The translations under genes were made by a program, and so were the position numbers. Of a DNA stretch of 64,000 bases, positions 10,480 through 19,763 are shown piece by piece (position 1 is the stretch's first letter; each line of letters opens with the position of its first letter). This DNA is from Azospirillum lipoferum 4B (lineage in GTDB: Bacteria; Pseudomonadota; Alphaproteobacteria; Azospirillales; Azospirillaceae). The notes under the pieces are model-generated. The model saw only the letters and a program-made list of their open reading frames with translations, did no database searches and was not told the DNA's origin. Where the stretch lies: contig NC_016624.1 in assembly GCF_000283655.1 (NCBI RefSeq), positions 62,001-126,000 on the forward strand, written 5' to 3'.

Positions 10480-11343
10480 ATGACGATGACCCACATGGAC
10501 GCCAACAGCCCCGCCCACGGAAGCCACACGATGCCCCCCGGCATGATCCCCGGCGCCGGTGCCGACCGCCCAATCGCCGGTGCCGGCCTTCCCGAGAAGA
10601 TCAGCATCCGCAACCTGGACTTCTTCTACGACGGCTACCGGGCGCTGAAAGACGTTTCGATGCCGCTGTACGATCGTCAGGTCACCGCCTTCATCGGCCC
10701 GTCGGGCTGCGGCAAGTCGACCCTGCTGCGCATCCTGAACCGGATGTACGACCTCTATCCCAAGCAGGTCGCGACCGGCGAGGTCATGCTGGACGGCGTC
10801 AACATCCTGTCGCCGAAGCAGGATCTGAACCTGCTTCGCGCCCGCGTCGGCATGGTGTTCCAGAAGCCGACGCCGTTCCCGATGTCGATCTACGACAACA
10901 TCGCCTTCGGCGTGAAGCTGTACGAGAAGCTGTCCCGCACCGAAATGGACGAGCGGGTGGAATTCTCGCTGCGCCGCGCCGCCCTGTGGGAAGAGGTGAA
11001 GGACAAGCTGCGCCAGAATGGCATGAGCCTGTCCGGCGGTCAGCAGCAGCGCCTGTGCATCGCCCGCGCCATCGCGGTCAAGCCGTCGGTCCTGCTGCTG
11101 GACGAGCCGACCTCGGCGCTCGACCCCATCTCCACCGCCAAGTGCGAGGAGCTGGTGGACGAGCTGCGTTCCGACTACTGCATCGCCATCGTCACCCACA
11201 ACATGCAGCAGGCGGCCCGCATCTCCAACTTCACCGCCTTCATGTATCTGGGCGAACTGATCGAGTTCGGGAACACGGAAGAGATCTTCACCAACCCGAC
11301 CAAGGACAAGACGTCCGAATACATCACCGGCCGTTTCGGCTGA
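10480..11343 (+). CDS. pstB: Phosphate ABC transporter ATP-binding protein PstB
   Basis: This is the ATPase of the Pst transporter, 287 residues. Walker A is GPSGCGKST, the signature is LSGGQQQR, Walker B is [13 protein letters not shown] and the H-loop is IVTHN. The first ~35 residues form a Pro/Gly-rich extension before the usual start of the domain ([11 protein letters not shown]). It closes the pst operon: no phoU follows. Instead an 84-base gap leads to an IS630-type element, beyond which lies a strong terminator hairpin. Confidence 0.97.
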   Translation: MTMTHMDANSPAHGSHTMPPGMIPGAGADRPIAGAGLPEKISIRNLDFFYDGYRALKDVSMPLYDRQVTAFIGPSGCGKSTLLRILNRMYDLYPKQVATGEVMLDGVNILSPKQDLNLLRARVGMVFQKPTPFPMSIYDNIAFGVKLYEKLSRTEMDERVEFSLRRAALWEEVKDKLRQNGMSLSGGQQQRLCIARAIAVKPSVLLLDEPTSALDPISTAKCEELVDELRSDYCIAIVTHNMQQAARISNFTAFMYLGELIEFGNTEEIFTNPTKDKTSEYITGRFG

Positions 11344-11351
11344 CGGTTCCG

Positions 11352-11390
11352 CTCCGCCGGTCTTTCCTGCCAAGGGGAGAACCGGCGGAG
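11352..11390 (+). terminator. Inverted repeat just after pstB
   Basis: CTCCGCCGGT and ACCGGCGGAG form a perfect 10-bp stem with a 19-base loop, eight bases after the pstB stop. It lacks a T-run. It may protect the 3' end of the pst mRNA or act as a weak terminator. Confidence 0.4.
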
Positions 11391-11425
11391 AAATTTCGGC
11401 GGATTGCATACTGAAAGCTGTTTAA

Positions 11426-12592
11426 TACCAGCGGCTTTAGACATTGACCGCTGCCCACGAGCGTGAGGCGATTGAGCGAATGATTTCGGGTGCCTGGGCG
11501 AGAGCGTTCCACGCCTCGCAGCAGGCCTCGACGATGGCGGCATAGGAATCGAAGACGCGATGGCTGAGGTGGTTCTGTCGCAGGAACTGCCAGATGTTTT
11601 CGACCGGATTGAGTTCCGGGCAATAGGGCGGCAGATGCAGAAGGCTGATGTTTTCGGGCACGACCAGCTTGTCGCCCGGCTGGTGCCAGCCTGCGCCGTC
11701 GAGGATGAGCACCGCATGGTGGCCGTCGCTCACTTGGCCGCTGATCTCGGCCAGGTGCAGGGTCATTGCCGCGGCGTTGGCCTTGGGCAGGACCAAGGCC
11801 GCGGCGGCGCCACGGCTCGGGCAGACGGCGCCGAACAGGTAGGCCCAGCTATGGCGCTGGTCGCGGGGCGCGCGTGGCCGGCTGCCCTTGGCGGCCCACA
11901 CCCGGGTCAGGGTCCCTTGCTGGCCGACCCGGGCTTCGTCCTGCCACCAGAGCTCCAGCGGCTTGCCGCGGGCGGTGTCGGGGAGGGCGCCGGCAACCAG
12001 AGCGGCAAAGTTTTTTTGTGAGCCTCGAGCGCCTCGCCATCCTGCTGAGGATGCTGGGGGCGCACCGACAGGCGACGGAACCCCAGACGGCGCAACAGCC
12101 CGCCAACGCTGCGCTCGGCCAGCACCACGCCGAACCGGCGCTCGATCTTGCGGGCCAGATCGCACCGCCGCCACCGAACCACGCCATCCTCGGCGAGGTC
12201 CGGACCGGAGCGGACCCAGGACGCCACCTCCGCTTCCTGCTCCGCCGACAGCTTCGGCTTGGCTCCCGGTGCCTTACGATCCCGCAGCCCCGCCACGCCT
12301 TGGGCGTTGTAGCGGTGAACCCAATCCCGCAACGTTTGCCGATCCATCCCGCAAGACCGCGCGGCGTCCTCGCGAGATCGCCCCTCCAAAACCAGAGCTA
12401 GGGCGAGAAGGCGCCGCGCTACATCCGGATCGCCAAAACGCACCGCCCGCTGGCGCAACTCCGCTGAACTCAGCTCCAGCCGCGTGATCGCAATCGCCGC
12501 CATACCCGCCTCCTTCCGAGAGCTGGCAGCGAATCACAGGGCGGACCAAAAGGGAATCCACCGTGACGAGTCACACTTCAAAGCCGCTGGTA
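11426..12592. mobile_element. IS630-family insertion sequence, complete
   Basis: The element is bounded by TACCAGCGGCTTT at 11426-11438 and its reverse complement at 12580-12592. The outermost TA on each side is the duplicated TA target typical of IS630/Tc1-mariner. The 1163-bp core carries one minus-strand transposase read by a frameshift. Removing the element with one TA joins the pstB 3' region to the terminator at 12594-12623. Confidence 0.9.
11437..12503 (-). CDS. IS630-family transposase, produced by -1 frameshifting
   Basis: This is a DDE transposase in two overlapping frames. The first frame (12503 down to about 12011) encodes the helix-turn-helix DNA-binding half (ARSCGMDRQTLRDWVHRYNAQG). 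The second frame, -1 relative to it, continues to 11437 and encodes the catalytic half, with LELWWQDEARVGQQG, LILDGAGWH and the DDE-type PYCPELNPVENIW segment. The frames meet at seven A residues (12017-12011, minus strand), and the span is one base short of a whole number of codons, as expected for a -1 slip. The product would be about 355 residues. The same arrangement recurs in the second IS630-type copy at 63150. Confidence 0.88.
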
Positions 12593-12593
12593 T

Positions 12594-12623
12594 AAGGCGG
12601 CGGTTCACTCAACCGCCGCCTTT
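12594..12623 (+). terminator. Strong intrinsic terminator, probably of the pst operon
   Basis: AAGGCGGCGGTT pairs perfectly with AACCGCCGCCTT around CACTC, followed by TTTC. It begins two bases after the IS630 right end. Without the IS it would lie about 85 bases after pstB, so it is probably the original pst terminator. Confidence 0.75.
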
Positions 12624-12685
12624 CTTGCGAGTCTCGAATGGGGTAGGGTCGGGCCGCTGACTGTGATGGCGGGAACGGCTGCGGC

Positions 12686-13204
12686 GTGGAGTATTTTCTT
12701 GAGTGGGATGCCTCGGGCATCATCGTCGTGGCGCGTCTGCCGGCCGACATCCAAAAACATCTCGGTGCCAAAACGACTCGCGTGTTCCTGTCGTCGGAGA
12801 CCAGGGACAGCCATAAGAAGCACGGATGGACCCCTGAAGCCTTCGCCCGTCTTCAAGAGATTTTGGACCAAGGCGAGGTTCGGGAGGATCGCGAGAGGCA
12901 CGTGGTCGTAGCGCGCCATGACTTGGTCTGGTGGTGCGCAGTCGTGAAAGTGACGGTGGATCGCAGGGGGGTGTATCTCCAGTCCTTGCGCCGCAGCAAC
13001 AACGACCAGATCGCAAACATGCGAGCGCGCGGAGTCCTGGTTCGCCCATGTAGAGGTAAGGTAGCGGCTGGGGAGAGAGACACGCCCCACGGACCCGAAG
13101 GCTACCCGGCATCTCTTACAGTACGCCGCCACCTGGGTTTGAGCATAGCCGGGAACCGTCGATCCGACAAGTCGCGCAAGCCGTCGATTATTTTTCATAA
13201 CTGA
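12686..13204 (+). CDS. Putative phage-type nuclease-domain protein (PBECR-like)
   Basis: The frame begins at GTG 12686 and encodes 172 residues. The first ~115 look like a genuine domain: beta-rich starts (IIVVARLPADIQKHLG), VFLSSETRDSHKKHGWTPEAF, then VWWCAVVKVTVDRRGVYLQSLRRSN. This pattern recalls the PBECR (barnase/EndoU/RelE-like) domains attached to phage polyvalent proteins; that resemblance is from memory and weak. The last ~45 residues are basic and may not be native. It lies directly downstream of the pst terminator, with no partner gene. It could be a fragment left from a larger prophage protein. Confidence 0.45.
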   Translation: MEYFLEWDASGIIVVARLPADIQKHLGAKTTRVFLSSETRDSHKKHGWTPEAFARLQEILDQGEVREDRERHVVVARHDLVWWCAVVKVTVDRRGVYLQSLRRSNNDQIANMRARGVLVRPCRGKVAAGERDTPHGPEGYPASLTVRRHLGLSIAGNRRSDKSRKPSIIFHN

Positions 13205-13325
13205 ACTTATGTGCCGTAAGTCGCGCGCGCAAAGTCAAACTGTCAGCGCCCCGCCGGCGGCGCCCCGGCAAGATGTGCAGAATTTTCCAAGCCGGCCGTG
13301 AACCGACAAGACCGCGGTCGCGGCG

Positions 13326-14081
13326 ATGACCGATGCTGGCGCTCCACCCACCGGAAACAATGGGAAAGCGACAGCCATGTCCGCACCGGCCACAACCGGC
13401 AACTCCCCCCTGCCCTGGCTTCTGCTTCTTCTGTCGGTGACGACGGGGTTGGTCGATGCCATCAGTGTTCTCGGCCTGGGCAAGGTCTTCACCGCCAATA
13501 TGACCGGCAACGTCGTCTTCCTCGGCTTCGCTGCCGCCGGTACGCCGGGCTTCCTGGTCATGCCGGCGGTTACCGCGCTGGCAACCTTCCTTGCCGGGGC
13601 CCTGATCGCCGGCCGGGTCGGCAGGACGCTGGCCGGACGGCCGATGCGGCACTGGCTGCTGGCTGCGGCGCTGTTCGAGACGTCGCTGTTCTGGATCGCC
13701 GCGATGGTCGCCGCCGGTTTCGATGTCGGCACGCAGGCTCCCGCGTCCGGTTTGTATACGATCATCGCCCTGACCGGGTTCGCCATGGGTTTCCGCAACG
13801 CCACGGTCCGGCAATTGAAGGTCCCCGACCTCACCACCACGGTCCTGACCCTGACCCTGACCGGACTGGCGGCGGATTCCAGCCTTGCCGGAGGCGCCAA
13901 CACCAACGCGCCGCGGCGCATCGCCAGCGTCGCCGCGATCTTCCTCGGTGCCGTGATCGGTGCCGTCATGGTGATGCAGAGCGGGCTGGTGCTTCCCCTG
14001 GTCGTCGTCGGCGCGCTGGTGCTGGCGGGGACCGCGGTCTGCGCGCTTCATCCGGTGGCCGCCGCGCCGGCCGCGGCCTGA
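13326..14081 (+). CDS. DUF1275 (YoaK-like) integral membrane protein
   Basis: The product has 251 residues if started at 13326; ATG 13377, with GGGAAAG upstream, would give 234 and is equally plausible. Six membrane segments are visible. The family hallmark lies near the N-terminus: TTGLVDAISVLGLGKVFTANMTGNVVFLG, with the conserved D-x-x-S and F-x-A-N-M-T-G-N patterns, and GFAMGFRNATVRQLKVPDLTTTVLT follows further on. Members are inner-membrane proteins of unknown function. The TMEM175-like gene starts 17 bases after the stop. Confidence 0.85.
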   Translation: MTDAGAPPTGNNGKATAMSAPATTGNSPLPWLLLLLSVTTGLVDAISVLGLGKVFTANMTGNVVFLGFAAAGTPGFLVMPAVTALATFLAGALIAGRVGRTLAGRPMRHWLLAAALFETSLFWIAAMVAAGFDVGTQAPASGLYTIIALTGFAMGFRNATVRQLKVPDLTTTVLTLTLTGLAADSSLAGGANTNAPRRIASVAAIFLGAVIGAVMVMQSGLVLPLVVVGALVLAGTAVCALHPVAAAPAAA

Positions 14082-14098
14082 CGGCGGAGATCGGACCC

Positions 14099-14674
14099 AT
14101 GAAGGCCGGCCGGCTGGAGGCATTCACCGACGGGGTGGTGGCAATCGTCATCACCATCATGGTGCTGGAGTTGAAGGTTCCCGAGGACGGCAGCCTCGCC
14201 GCCCTGGCGGAGCGCATTCCCATCCTGTTGGCCTACGTGCTGTCCTTCGTCAATGTCGGGCTCTACTGGAACAACCATCACCATCTGTTGCAGGCGACCG
14301 CGCGCATCGACGGGCGGGTGTTGTGGGCGAACCTGTTCCTGCTGTTCTGGCTGTCGCTGGTGCCCTTCGTCATCCGCTGGCTCGATGAAAGCGCGTTTTC
14401 GCCGGTGGCGACGGCGGCCTATGGCGTCGTCCTCGGCATGGCGGCGGTCGGCTACACCCTGACCGAACGGGCGATCATCGCCTGCGGCGGCAGCGATTCG
14501 GCGGTGGCGCGGGCCATCGGGTCCGACCTGAAGGGCAAGATCAGCATGGCGTTCTATGCCTTGGCCATTCCCGTCGCCTTTATCCTGCAACCGCTGTCCA
14601 TCCTGCTTTACGTCCTCGTGATCCTGCTGTGGCTGGTGCCGGACCGACGGATCGAGCGCGCCCTGGAGGACTGA
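14099..14674 (+). CDS. TMEM175-like (DUF1211) potassium channel-type membrane protein
   Basis: The product is 191 residues. It begins MKAGRLEAFTDGVVAIVITIMVLELK, matching the conserved R-x-x-x-F-[ST]-D filter-helix motif of the TMEM175/DUF1211 family, whose bacterial members form K+-conducting tetramers. Six helices are predicted: an N-terminal helix with the FTDGV filter, NVGLYWNNHHHLL in helix 3, and further helices up to LYVLVILLWLVPDRR. The start at 14099 follows GGCGGAGATC. It lies 17 bases after the DUF1275 gene and is probably co-transcribed. Confidence 0.88.
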   Translation: MKAGRLEAFTDGVVAIVITIMVLELKVPEDGSLAALAERIPILLAYVLSFVNVGLYWNNHHHLLQATARIDGRVLWANLFLLFWLSLVPFVIRWLDESAFSPVATAAYGVVLGMAAVGYTLTERAIIACGGSDSAVARAIGSDLKGKISMAFYALAIPVAFILQPLSILLYVLVILLWLVPDRRIERALED

Positions 14675-14927
14675 CGGGCGATCATCGCATTTCGAAAAGC
14701 TCCTGATGGAAGCGCCGTTCCACCGGCAGTCCCCGTGCCGCGAAATCCCGCCGCGGCGCATGGCTGAAATACATCCGAAGTCGGAAATATTTCGCTTCAC
14801 AACCGGTAGGCTGCCGCCTATGATCCCGCTTCACTGGGAAATCCCCTTCCGGCTGCCGGTCTGGCCGGCATCGCATTTCCCGTCCGGTCCGGGCATAGTC
14901 ATCCGTCGTGTTTCGCAAGGCTGTTCC

Positions 14928-16175
14928 ATGTCTTCCCTGCTTCGGCCACGCAAGGCCGCCATCGCTTTCATCCTCGTCACCGCAGCGCTCGACATCGTCG
15001 CGATGGGCATCGTCATTCCGGTGCTGCCGGCGCTGATCGAGGAGTTCGCCGGACCCGATGCACAGGCCGGCACCATCAACGGCGCGCTGGTGGCGCTGTG
15101 GGCGCTGATGCAGTTCTTCTGCTCCCCCGTGATCGGGTCGCTGTCGGACCGGTACGGGCGGCGGCCGGTGATCCTGCTGTCGGCCCTGGGGTTGGCGGTG
15201 GATTACGTGCTGATCGCGGTGGCGCCGAACATGTGGTGGCTGGTGGTCGGCCGGGCGATCGCCGGCATCACCTCCTCCAGCTTCACCACCGTCTTCGCCT
15301 ATATGGCCGACGTGACGCCGCCGGAGCAGCGGGCGCGGGCCTATGGCCTGATCGGCGCCGCCTTCAGCGCCGGCTTCATCGCCGGTCCCCTCCTGGGTGG
15401 GCTGCTGGGTGAACTTTCGCCGCGTGCCCCCTTCTGGGCTGCGGGTGCGCTCAGCGGGTTGGCCTTCCTCTATGGTCTGGCCGTTCTGCCGGAATCGCTG
15501 GCGCCGGAAAACCGGATGGCTTTCTCCTGGCGTCGGGCAAATCCCTTCGGCGCGCTGCGCCTGCTGCGGTCCCACACGGAACTGTCGGGGCTGGCCCTGG
15601 TCAATTTCATGCTGCATTTCTCCCACAATGTCTTTCCCGCCGTCTTCGTCCTCTATGCCGGGCATCGTTATGGCTGGAGTGCCTGGGATGTCGGGCTGCT
15701 GCTGGCGGTGGTCGGCGCGCTCGACATGGTCATGCAGGGGCTGGTCGTGTCCCGCGTGGTGAAGTGGCTGGGCGACCGCGGCACGATGGTGGTCGGCCTG
15801 TTCGGCGGGGCCGTCGGGCTGGCCTGCATGGGGCTGGCGCCGGACGGCGGCTGGTTCGCGCTGTCCATCCTGCCCGCTGCATTGTGGGGGCTGGCGATGC
15901 CGACCATCCAGTCGCTGATGACGCAGCGGGTCTCGCCCTCGGAACAGGGCCAGCTGCAGGGCGCCAACATGAGCGTGGCGAGCGTCGCCGGGATCCTGGC
16001 GCCGGTCGTCTTCGGAACGGTCTATTCCGTTTCCGTCGGTGCCGATCCGCTATTCCCCAATCCGGGGCTGGCCTTCGTCATTGCGGCACTCGTGCTGCTG
16101 CTGGGAGCGGTGATCGGCTGGACGGTGGCGCGTCGCAACGGCCGGGCGGAGGAGGCGGACGGCGCAGCGGCCTGA
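14928..16175 (+). CDS. MFS efflux transporter, TetA-like
   Basis: The ATG at 14928 with AAGG at 14917 gives 415 residues and twelve membrane helices, the size of TetA-type drug:H+ antiporters. The signature loop between helices 2 and 3 is GSLSDRYGRRPVILLSALGLAVDY. The motif-C region GAAFSAGFIAGPLLGGLLGE in helix 5 marks an exporter. The N-terminus IVIPVLPALIEEF is typical of the TCR/TetA subfamily. No divergent TetR-type regulator is present. The frame is open for 74 codons upstream but lacks a good start there. The substrate is unknown. Confidence 0.87.
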   Translation: MSSLLRPRKAAIAFILVTAALDIVAMGIVIPVLPALIEEFAGPDAQAGTINGALVALWALMQFFCSPVIGSLSDRYGRRPVILLSALGLAVDYVLIAVAPNMWWLVVGRAIAGITSSSFTTVFAYMADVTPPEQRARAYGLIGAAFSAGFIAGPLLGGLLGELSPRAPFWAAGALSGLAFLYGLAVLPESLAPENRMAFSWRRANPFGALRLLRSHTELSGLALVNFMLHFSHNVFPAVFVLYAGHRYGWSAWDVGLLLAVVGALDMVMQGLVVSRVVKWLGDRGTMVVGLFGGAVGLACMGLAPDGGWFALSILPAALWGLAMPTIQSLMTQRVSPSEQGQLQGANMSVASVAGILAPVVFGTVYSVSVGADPLFPNPGLAFVIAALVLLLGAVIGWTVARRNGRAEEADGAAA

Positions 16176-16318
16176 CCGGCGCCGTCTTCCCACCCCCTTC
16201 CCCACCCCCTTGCCCACTGGACACCCTTGCACCGGCTGTGGGGCGTCCCACATAGCTGCCGACCATCCCGCAGAATATCCCATTGCTCCGCTGCGTTATC
16301 AGCGGTGGGAATTTGCGG

Positions 16319-16341
16319 GCCGACAGGGTAAGACTGTCGGC
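16319..16341 (+). promoter_or_regulatory. Hairpin in the ygiQ leader
   Basis: GCCGACAG pairs with CTGTCGGC around a 7-base loop, 38 bases upstream of the ygiQ-type gene. The 203-base gap between the MFS gene and this gene holds no ORF; this hairpin is its only clear structure. It could be the MFS terminator or a leader element. Confidence 0.35.
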
Positions 16342-16378
16342 TTCCATCCTTATCGACAGCTGAGACCCGGAGAACGCG

Positions 16379-18493
16379 ATGCTCGCGGCCCCCAACCTGT
16401 TCGCCCACCGCCCGGACCGGAGCGTGCGCCCCAAGGCGGCACCCTTCCTGCCGATGTCGCGTGCGGAAATGGACCGGCTGGGCTGGGACCAGTGCGATGT
16501 CATCGTCGTCACCGGCGACGCCTATGTCGACCATCCCAGCTTCGGCATGGCGATCATCGGCCGGCTGCTGGAATCGCAGGGCCTGCGCGTCGGCATCATC
16601 GCCCAGCCGGACTGGAGCAGTGCGGAACCGTTCAAGATCCTGGGCAAGCCGCGGCTGTTCTGGGGCGTGACCGGCGGCAACATGGATTCGATGGTCAACC
16701 ACTACACGGCCGACCGTCGCCTGCGCCACAACGACAGCTACACCCCGAACGACGAGGGCGGCAAGCGACCGGACCGCGCCGTCATCGTCTATTCCCAACG
16801 CTGCCGCGAAGCCTTCAAGGACGTGCCCATCGTGCTGGGCGGCATCGAGGCGTCCTTGCGCCGCATCGCCCAATACGACCATTGGAGCGAGAAGATCCGC
16901 CGCTCCGTCCTGGTCGATTCCAAGGCGGACATGCTGGTCTACGGCAACGCCGAACGCGCCATCATCGAGATCGCCCAGCGCGCGCTGAAGGGAGAATCGC
17001 CCAAGGCGATGACCGACATCCGCGGCACCGCCATCATGCGCTCCTCCCTGCCGGAGGGCTGGACGGTGGTCGACAGCAGTTCCATCGACGATCCGTCGGC
17101 CCCGGTGTCGCCGCGCGCCGCCGGCGCCGACCGCATGGCGGTGCGCCTGCCCAGCTACGAGCAGGTGACGGCCGACAAGGTGCTCTATGCCCATGCCAGC
17201 CGCGTCCTGCACCAGGAGAGCAACCCCGGCAACGCCCGCGCGCTGGTCCAGCGCCACGGCGACCGCGACGTCTGGCTGAACCCGCCGCCGATCCCGCTGG
17301 AAACCAACGAGATGGATGGCGTCTACGACCTGCCCTATGCGCGGGCGCCCCACCCGTCCTATGGCGACGCGCGCATCCCGGCCTGGGAGATGATCCGCTT
17401 CTCGGTCAACATCATGCGGGGATGCTTCGGCGGCTGTTCCTTCTGCTCGATCACCGAGCATGAGGGCCGCATCATCCAGAGCCGGTCGGAAGGCTCCATC
17501 CTGCGCGAGATCGAGCTTATCCGCGACAAGACCAAGGGCTTCACCGGCGTCATCTCCGACATGGGCGGGCCGACCGCCAACATGTATCGCCTCGCCTGCA
17601 AGGACAAGGAGACGGAATCCGTCTGCCGGCGCCCGTCCTGCGTCTTCCCGGACATCTGCAAGAACCTGAACACCGACCATTCCTCGCTGGTCCAGCTCTA
17701 CCGCAAGGCCCGCGCGGTGCCGGGGGTGAAGAAGATCCACATCGCATCCGGCCTGCGCTACGACCTCGCCGTGCGCAACCCGGAATATGTCAAGGAGCTG
17801 GTGACCCACCATGTCGGCGGATACCTGAAGATCGCGCCGGAACACACCGAGCCGGGTCCGCTGGCGAAGATGATGAAGCCCGGCATGGGCGCCTATGACG
17901 AGTTCAAGCGGATGTTCGACAAGGCGGCGAAGGAGGCGGGGAAGAAGCTCTACCTGATCCCCTACTTCATCGCCGCCCATCCCGGCACCACGGACGAGGA
18001 CATGATGAACCTCGCCTTGTGGCTGAAGCGGAACGGCTTCAAGGCGGATCAGGTGCAGACCTTCCTGCCCTCGCCGATGTCTCTGGCGACCGCCATGTAC
18101 CACAGCGAGCGCAACCCGCTGCGCCCGGTGCGCCGTGTCGGGTCGGAGATGGTGTCGTCGGCGAAGGGGCTGAAGCAGCGCCGCCTGCACAAGGCCTTCC
18201 TGCGCTACCACGATCCGGAGAACTGGCCGATCCTGCGCGAGGCGCTGAAGCGCATGGGCCGCGAGGATCTGATCGGACCGGGCGAGGAGCAGCTGATCCC
18301 GGCGTGGCAGCCGGTCGGCGCCACCGCCAAGCCGCGGGAGAAAGGGGGCAAGACCTTCCTGACCCAGCAGGCCGGCCAGGGACGCCGCGTGGTGCCGCCG
18401 GTGGGGAACAAACCGGCCGGCGGCCATCCGGTACGTACCGAGCGGGATGGCAGGGCCGGCCGGAATGGGAAGCTGTCACCCAAGGCCCGGTAG
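16379..18493 (+). CDS. YgiQ-family radical SAM protein
   Basis: The 704-residue protein has the YgiQ layout: an N-terminal domain ([29 protein letters not shown]), then a radical SAM barrel with the [4Fe-4S] motif CFGGCSFC near residues 347-355, and a C-terminal segment ([14 protein letters not shown]). Family proteins are about 700 residues and are anaerobe/facultative enzymes whose reaction is not established. The extreme C-terminus is basic and disordered. GGAG precedes the ATG. It stands alone between the MFS gene and an unrelated hypothetical. Confidence 0.92.
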   Translation: MLAAPNLFAHRPDRSVRPKAAPFLPMSRAEMDRLGWDQCDVIVVTGDAYVDHPSFGMAIIGRLLESQGLRVGIIAQPDWSSAEPFKILGKPRLFWGVTGGNMDSMVNHYTADRRLRHNDSYTPNDEGGKRPDRAVIVYSQRCREAFKDVPIVLGGIEASLRRIAQYDHWSEKIRRSVLVDSKADMLVYGNAERAIIEIAQRALKGESPKAMTDIRGTAIMRSSLPEGWTVVDSSSIDDPSAPVSPRAAGADRMAVRLPSYEQVTADKVLYAHASRVLHQESNPGNARALVQRHGDRDVWLNPPPIPLETNEMDGVYDLPYARAPHPSYGDARIPAWEMIRFSVNIMRGCFGGCSFCSITEHEGRIIQSRSEGSILREIELIRDKTKGFTGVISDMGGPTANMYRLACKDKETESVCRRPSCVFPDICKNLNTDHSSLVQLYRKARAVPGVKKIHIASGLRYDLAVRNPEYVKELVTHHVGGYLKIAPEHTEPGPLAKMMKPGMGAYDEFKRMFDKAAKEAGKKLYLIPYFIAAHPGTTDEDMMNLALWLKRNGFKADQVQTFLPSPMSLATAMYHSERNPLRPVRRVGSEMVSSAKGLKQRRLHKAFLRYHDPENWPILREALKRMGREDLIGPGEEQLIPAWQPVGATAKPREKGGKTFLTQQAGQGRRVVPPVGNKPAGGHPVRTERDGRAGRNGKLSPKAR

Positions 18494-18624
18494 GGCTGGC
18501 AACTCCGCCCATGAAAGCTCTTCCCACGGCTGAGGCGGCGAAATACAATTTTCAAGGCTGATGCAACTCGATTGCACGCTTTGATAATTGTTTTTTATCG
18601 CCTTGAACAACCGAAGGGAAGGCC

Positions 18625-19275
18625 ATGCCCATTGCGTCGCCGATCATTACCGTGCCACTCGCCACAGATGCCGGGGCCTTCCTGAAACGGCATATCGTGG
18701 CCTTCTTCATGCCCAACGGCATGACACCCGCATTATGGGCTCAGCGGGTCAACGGGGCTGCCGTGAATGTCCAGGGTCACCGGCCCAGCATATTCCAGGT
18801 CACCCAGGTGGCGAACGCCAATGTCCATCATCGCGGTCGCGTCTATGGATGGAGCGGCGGCGGCAACTTCTATCAGGTGTCGCCCAACGGGGCAGGAGAC
18901 GGTACCGCCTATTTCCTGCCCTGGAACGTAGACAGTGCCTATTCGTTGGTGATCGGCAACGATGCGAGCCTGTTCTTCAATGCCCTGATGAATGGCTGTT
19001 CGTTCGGTTGGAACCCCGGTAATGGCACCGTGCGCGTCGCCCATCACAACATCCGTTCTTCCCAGGGCTCCACGGACAATGCGGCCATGCTCGACGCCAT
19101 GTCCGGATACCAGGGGCGATTGATGCGGGACGATTATCGCAACCTTGCCAACGGCAGCGGCCAAGCGACTGTCATCGGCGTGCGCGTGAACGGACAATGG
19201 CAGATCTGGTCGCAGGTCTTTTCCAGGCCAAGTCCCGGCCGCTACAACATCCTGTCCGTGCGCCGGTTGCTGTAA
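18625..19275 (+). CDS. Hypothetical protein with CNF/BLF1-like Cys-His arrangement
   Basis: The protein has 216 residues and no signal peptide or membrane helix; AGGGAAGG precedes the ATG. It is rich in aromatic and small residues with a predicted all-beta or alpha/beta fold. The segment NGCSFGWNPGNGTVRVAHHN places Cys125 and His140 fifteen residues apart, the same spacing as the catalytic Cys866 and His881 of CNF1, with a comparable x-G-C start (LSGC in CNF1 and BLF1). A Rho-activating or general glutamine-deamidase fold is therefore possible, but overall similarity cannot be judged here. It has no secretion neighbour; the upstream ~130 bases are AT-richer than usual. Confidence 0.5.
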   Translation: MPIASPIITVPLATDAGAFLKRHIVAFFMPNGMTPALWAQRVNGAAVNVQGHRPSIFQVTQVANANVHHRGRVYGWSGGGNFYQVSPNGAGDGTAYFLPWNVDSAYSLVIGNDASLFFNALMNGCSFGWNPGNGTVRVAHHNIRSSQGSTDNAAMLDAMSGYQGRLMRDDYRNLANGSGQATVIGVRVNGQWQIWSQVFSRPSPGRYNILSVRRLL

Positions 19276-19361
19276 CGGCTGCCGTCGAGGGCATGCCACC
19301 GAACGGCCGGCAGCGCGACCGAGGCCAGGGCCAGAAGTCAGAAACTCCCCTCCCCTTCGCT

Positions 19362-19763
19362 TCACACGAACAGTTCCATCGTCTGCGGCACGTTGCGCGG
19401 CGTCTCCCCCGCCAGGACCGCGCGGGCGACGTCGACGGCGGCAAGCAGGCCGCTTTCGGTGAAGGGCTTGGGCAGGCAGCCGATGCCGGTGAGCGGGCCG
19501 TCCTTCTTCAGCTCGTCGCGGAACGACGTGATGAACAGGCAGGGTACGCCCAGTGCGTTCAAGCCGCGCGCGGCGTCTATGCCGTTGGTGCCCATGCCCA
19601 GATGCACGTCGACCAGCGCCAGGTCCGGCTTGTCGGCCTCGGCCAGCTGCACCGCCTCGGTCGCCGTGACGGCGGGGCCGATGATGCTGTGGCCGACGGA
19701 TTCCAGGTAGAGCTGCTGTTCCAGCGCGATCAGCACCTCGTCCTCCACCAGCAGGATCTTCAT
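19362..19763 (-). CDS. Stand-alone response regulator receiver protein
   Basis: This single REC domain has 133 residues. The acidic pair E-D near residue 8 (LLVEDEV), the phosphoacceptor Asp52 (LALVDVHLG), Thr/Ser near 80 (FITSF) and Lys99 (CLPKPF) are all present, so it should be phosphorylatable. There is no output domain. Its ATG overlaps the stop of the upstream HisKA_2 kinase (ATGA at 19760-19763), so the two are translationally coupled and it is the likely cognate receiver. Confidence 0.9.
   Translation of the reverse strand: MKILLVEDEVLIALEQQLYLESVGHSIIGPAVTATEAVQLAEADKPDLALVDVHLGMGTNGIDAARGLNALGVPCLFITSFRDELKKDGPLTGIGCLPKPFTESGLLAAVDVARAVLAGETPRNVPQTMELFV

Noticed and set aside
14682-14763. 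Short minus-strand peptide ending FHQELFEMR between the TMEM175-like and MFS genes
   Set aside because: It looks protein-like but has no upstream continuation that makes sense; possibly a gene remnant, not supportable.
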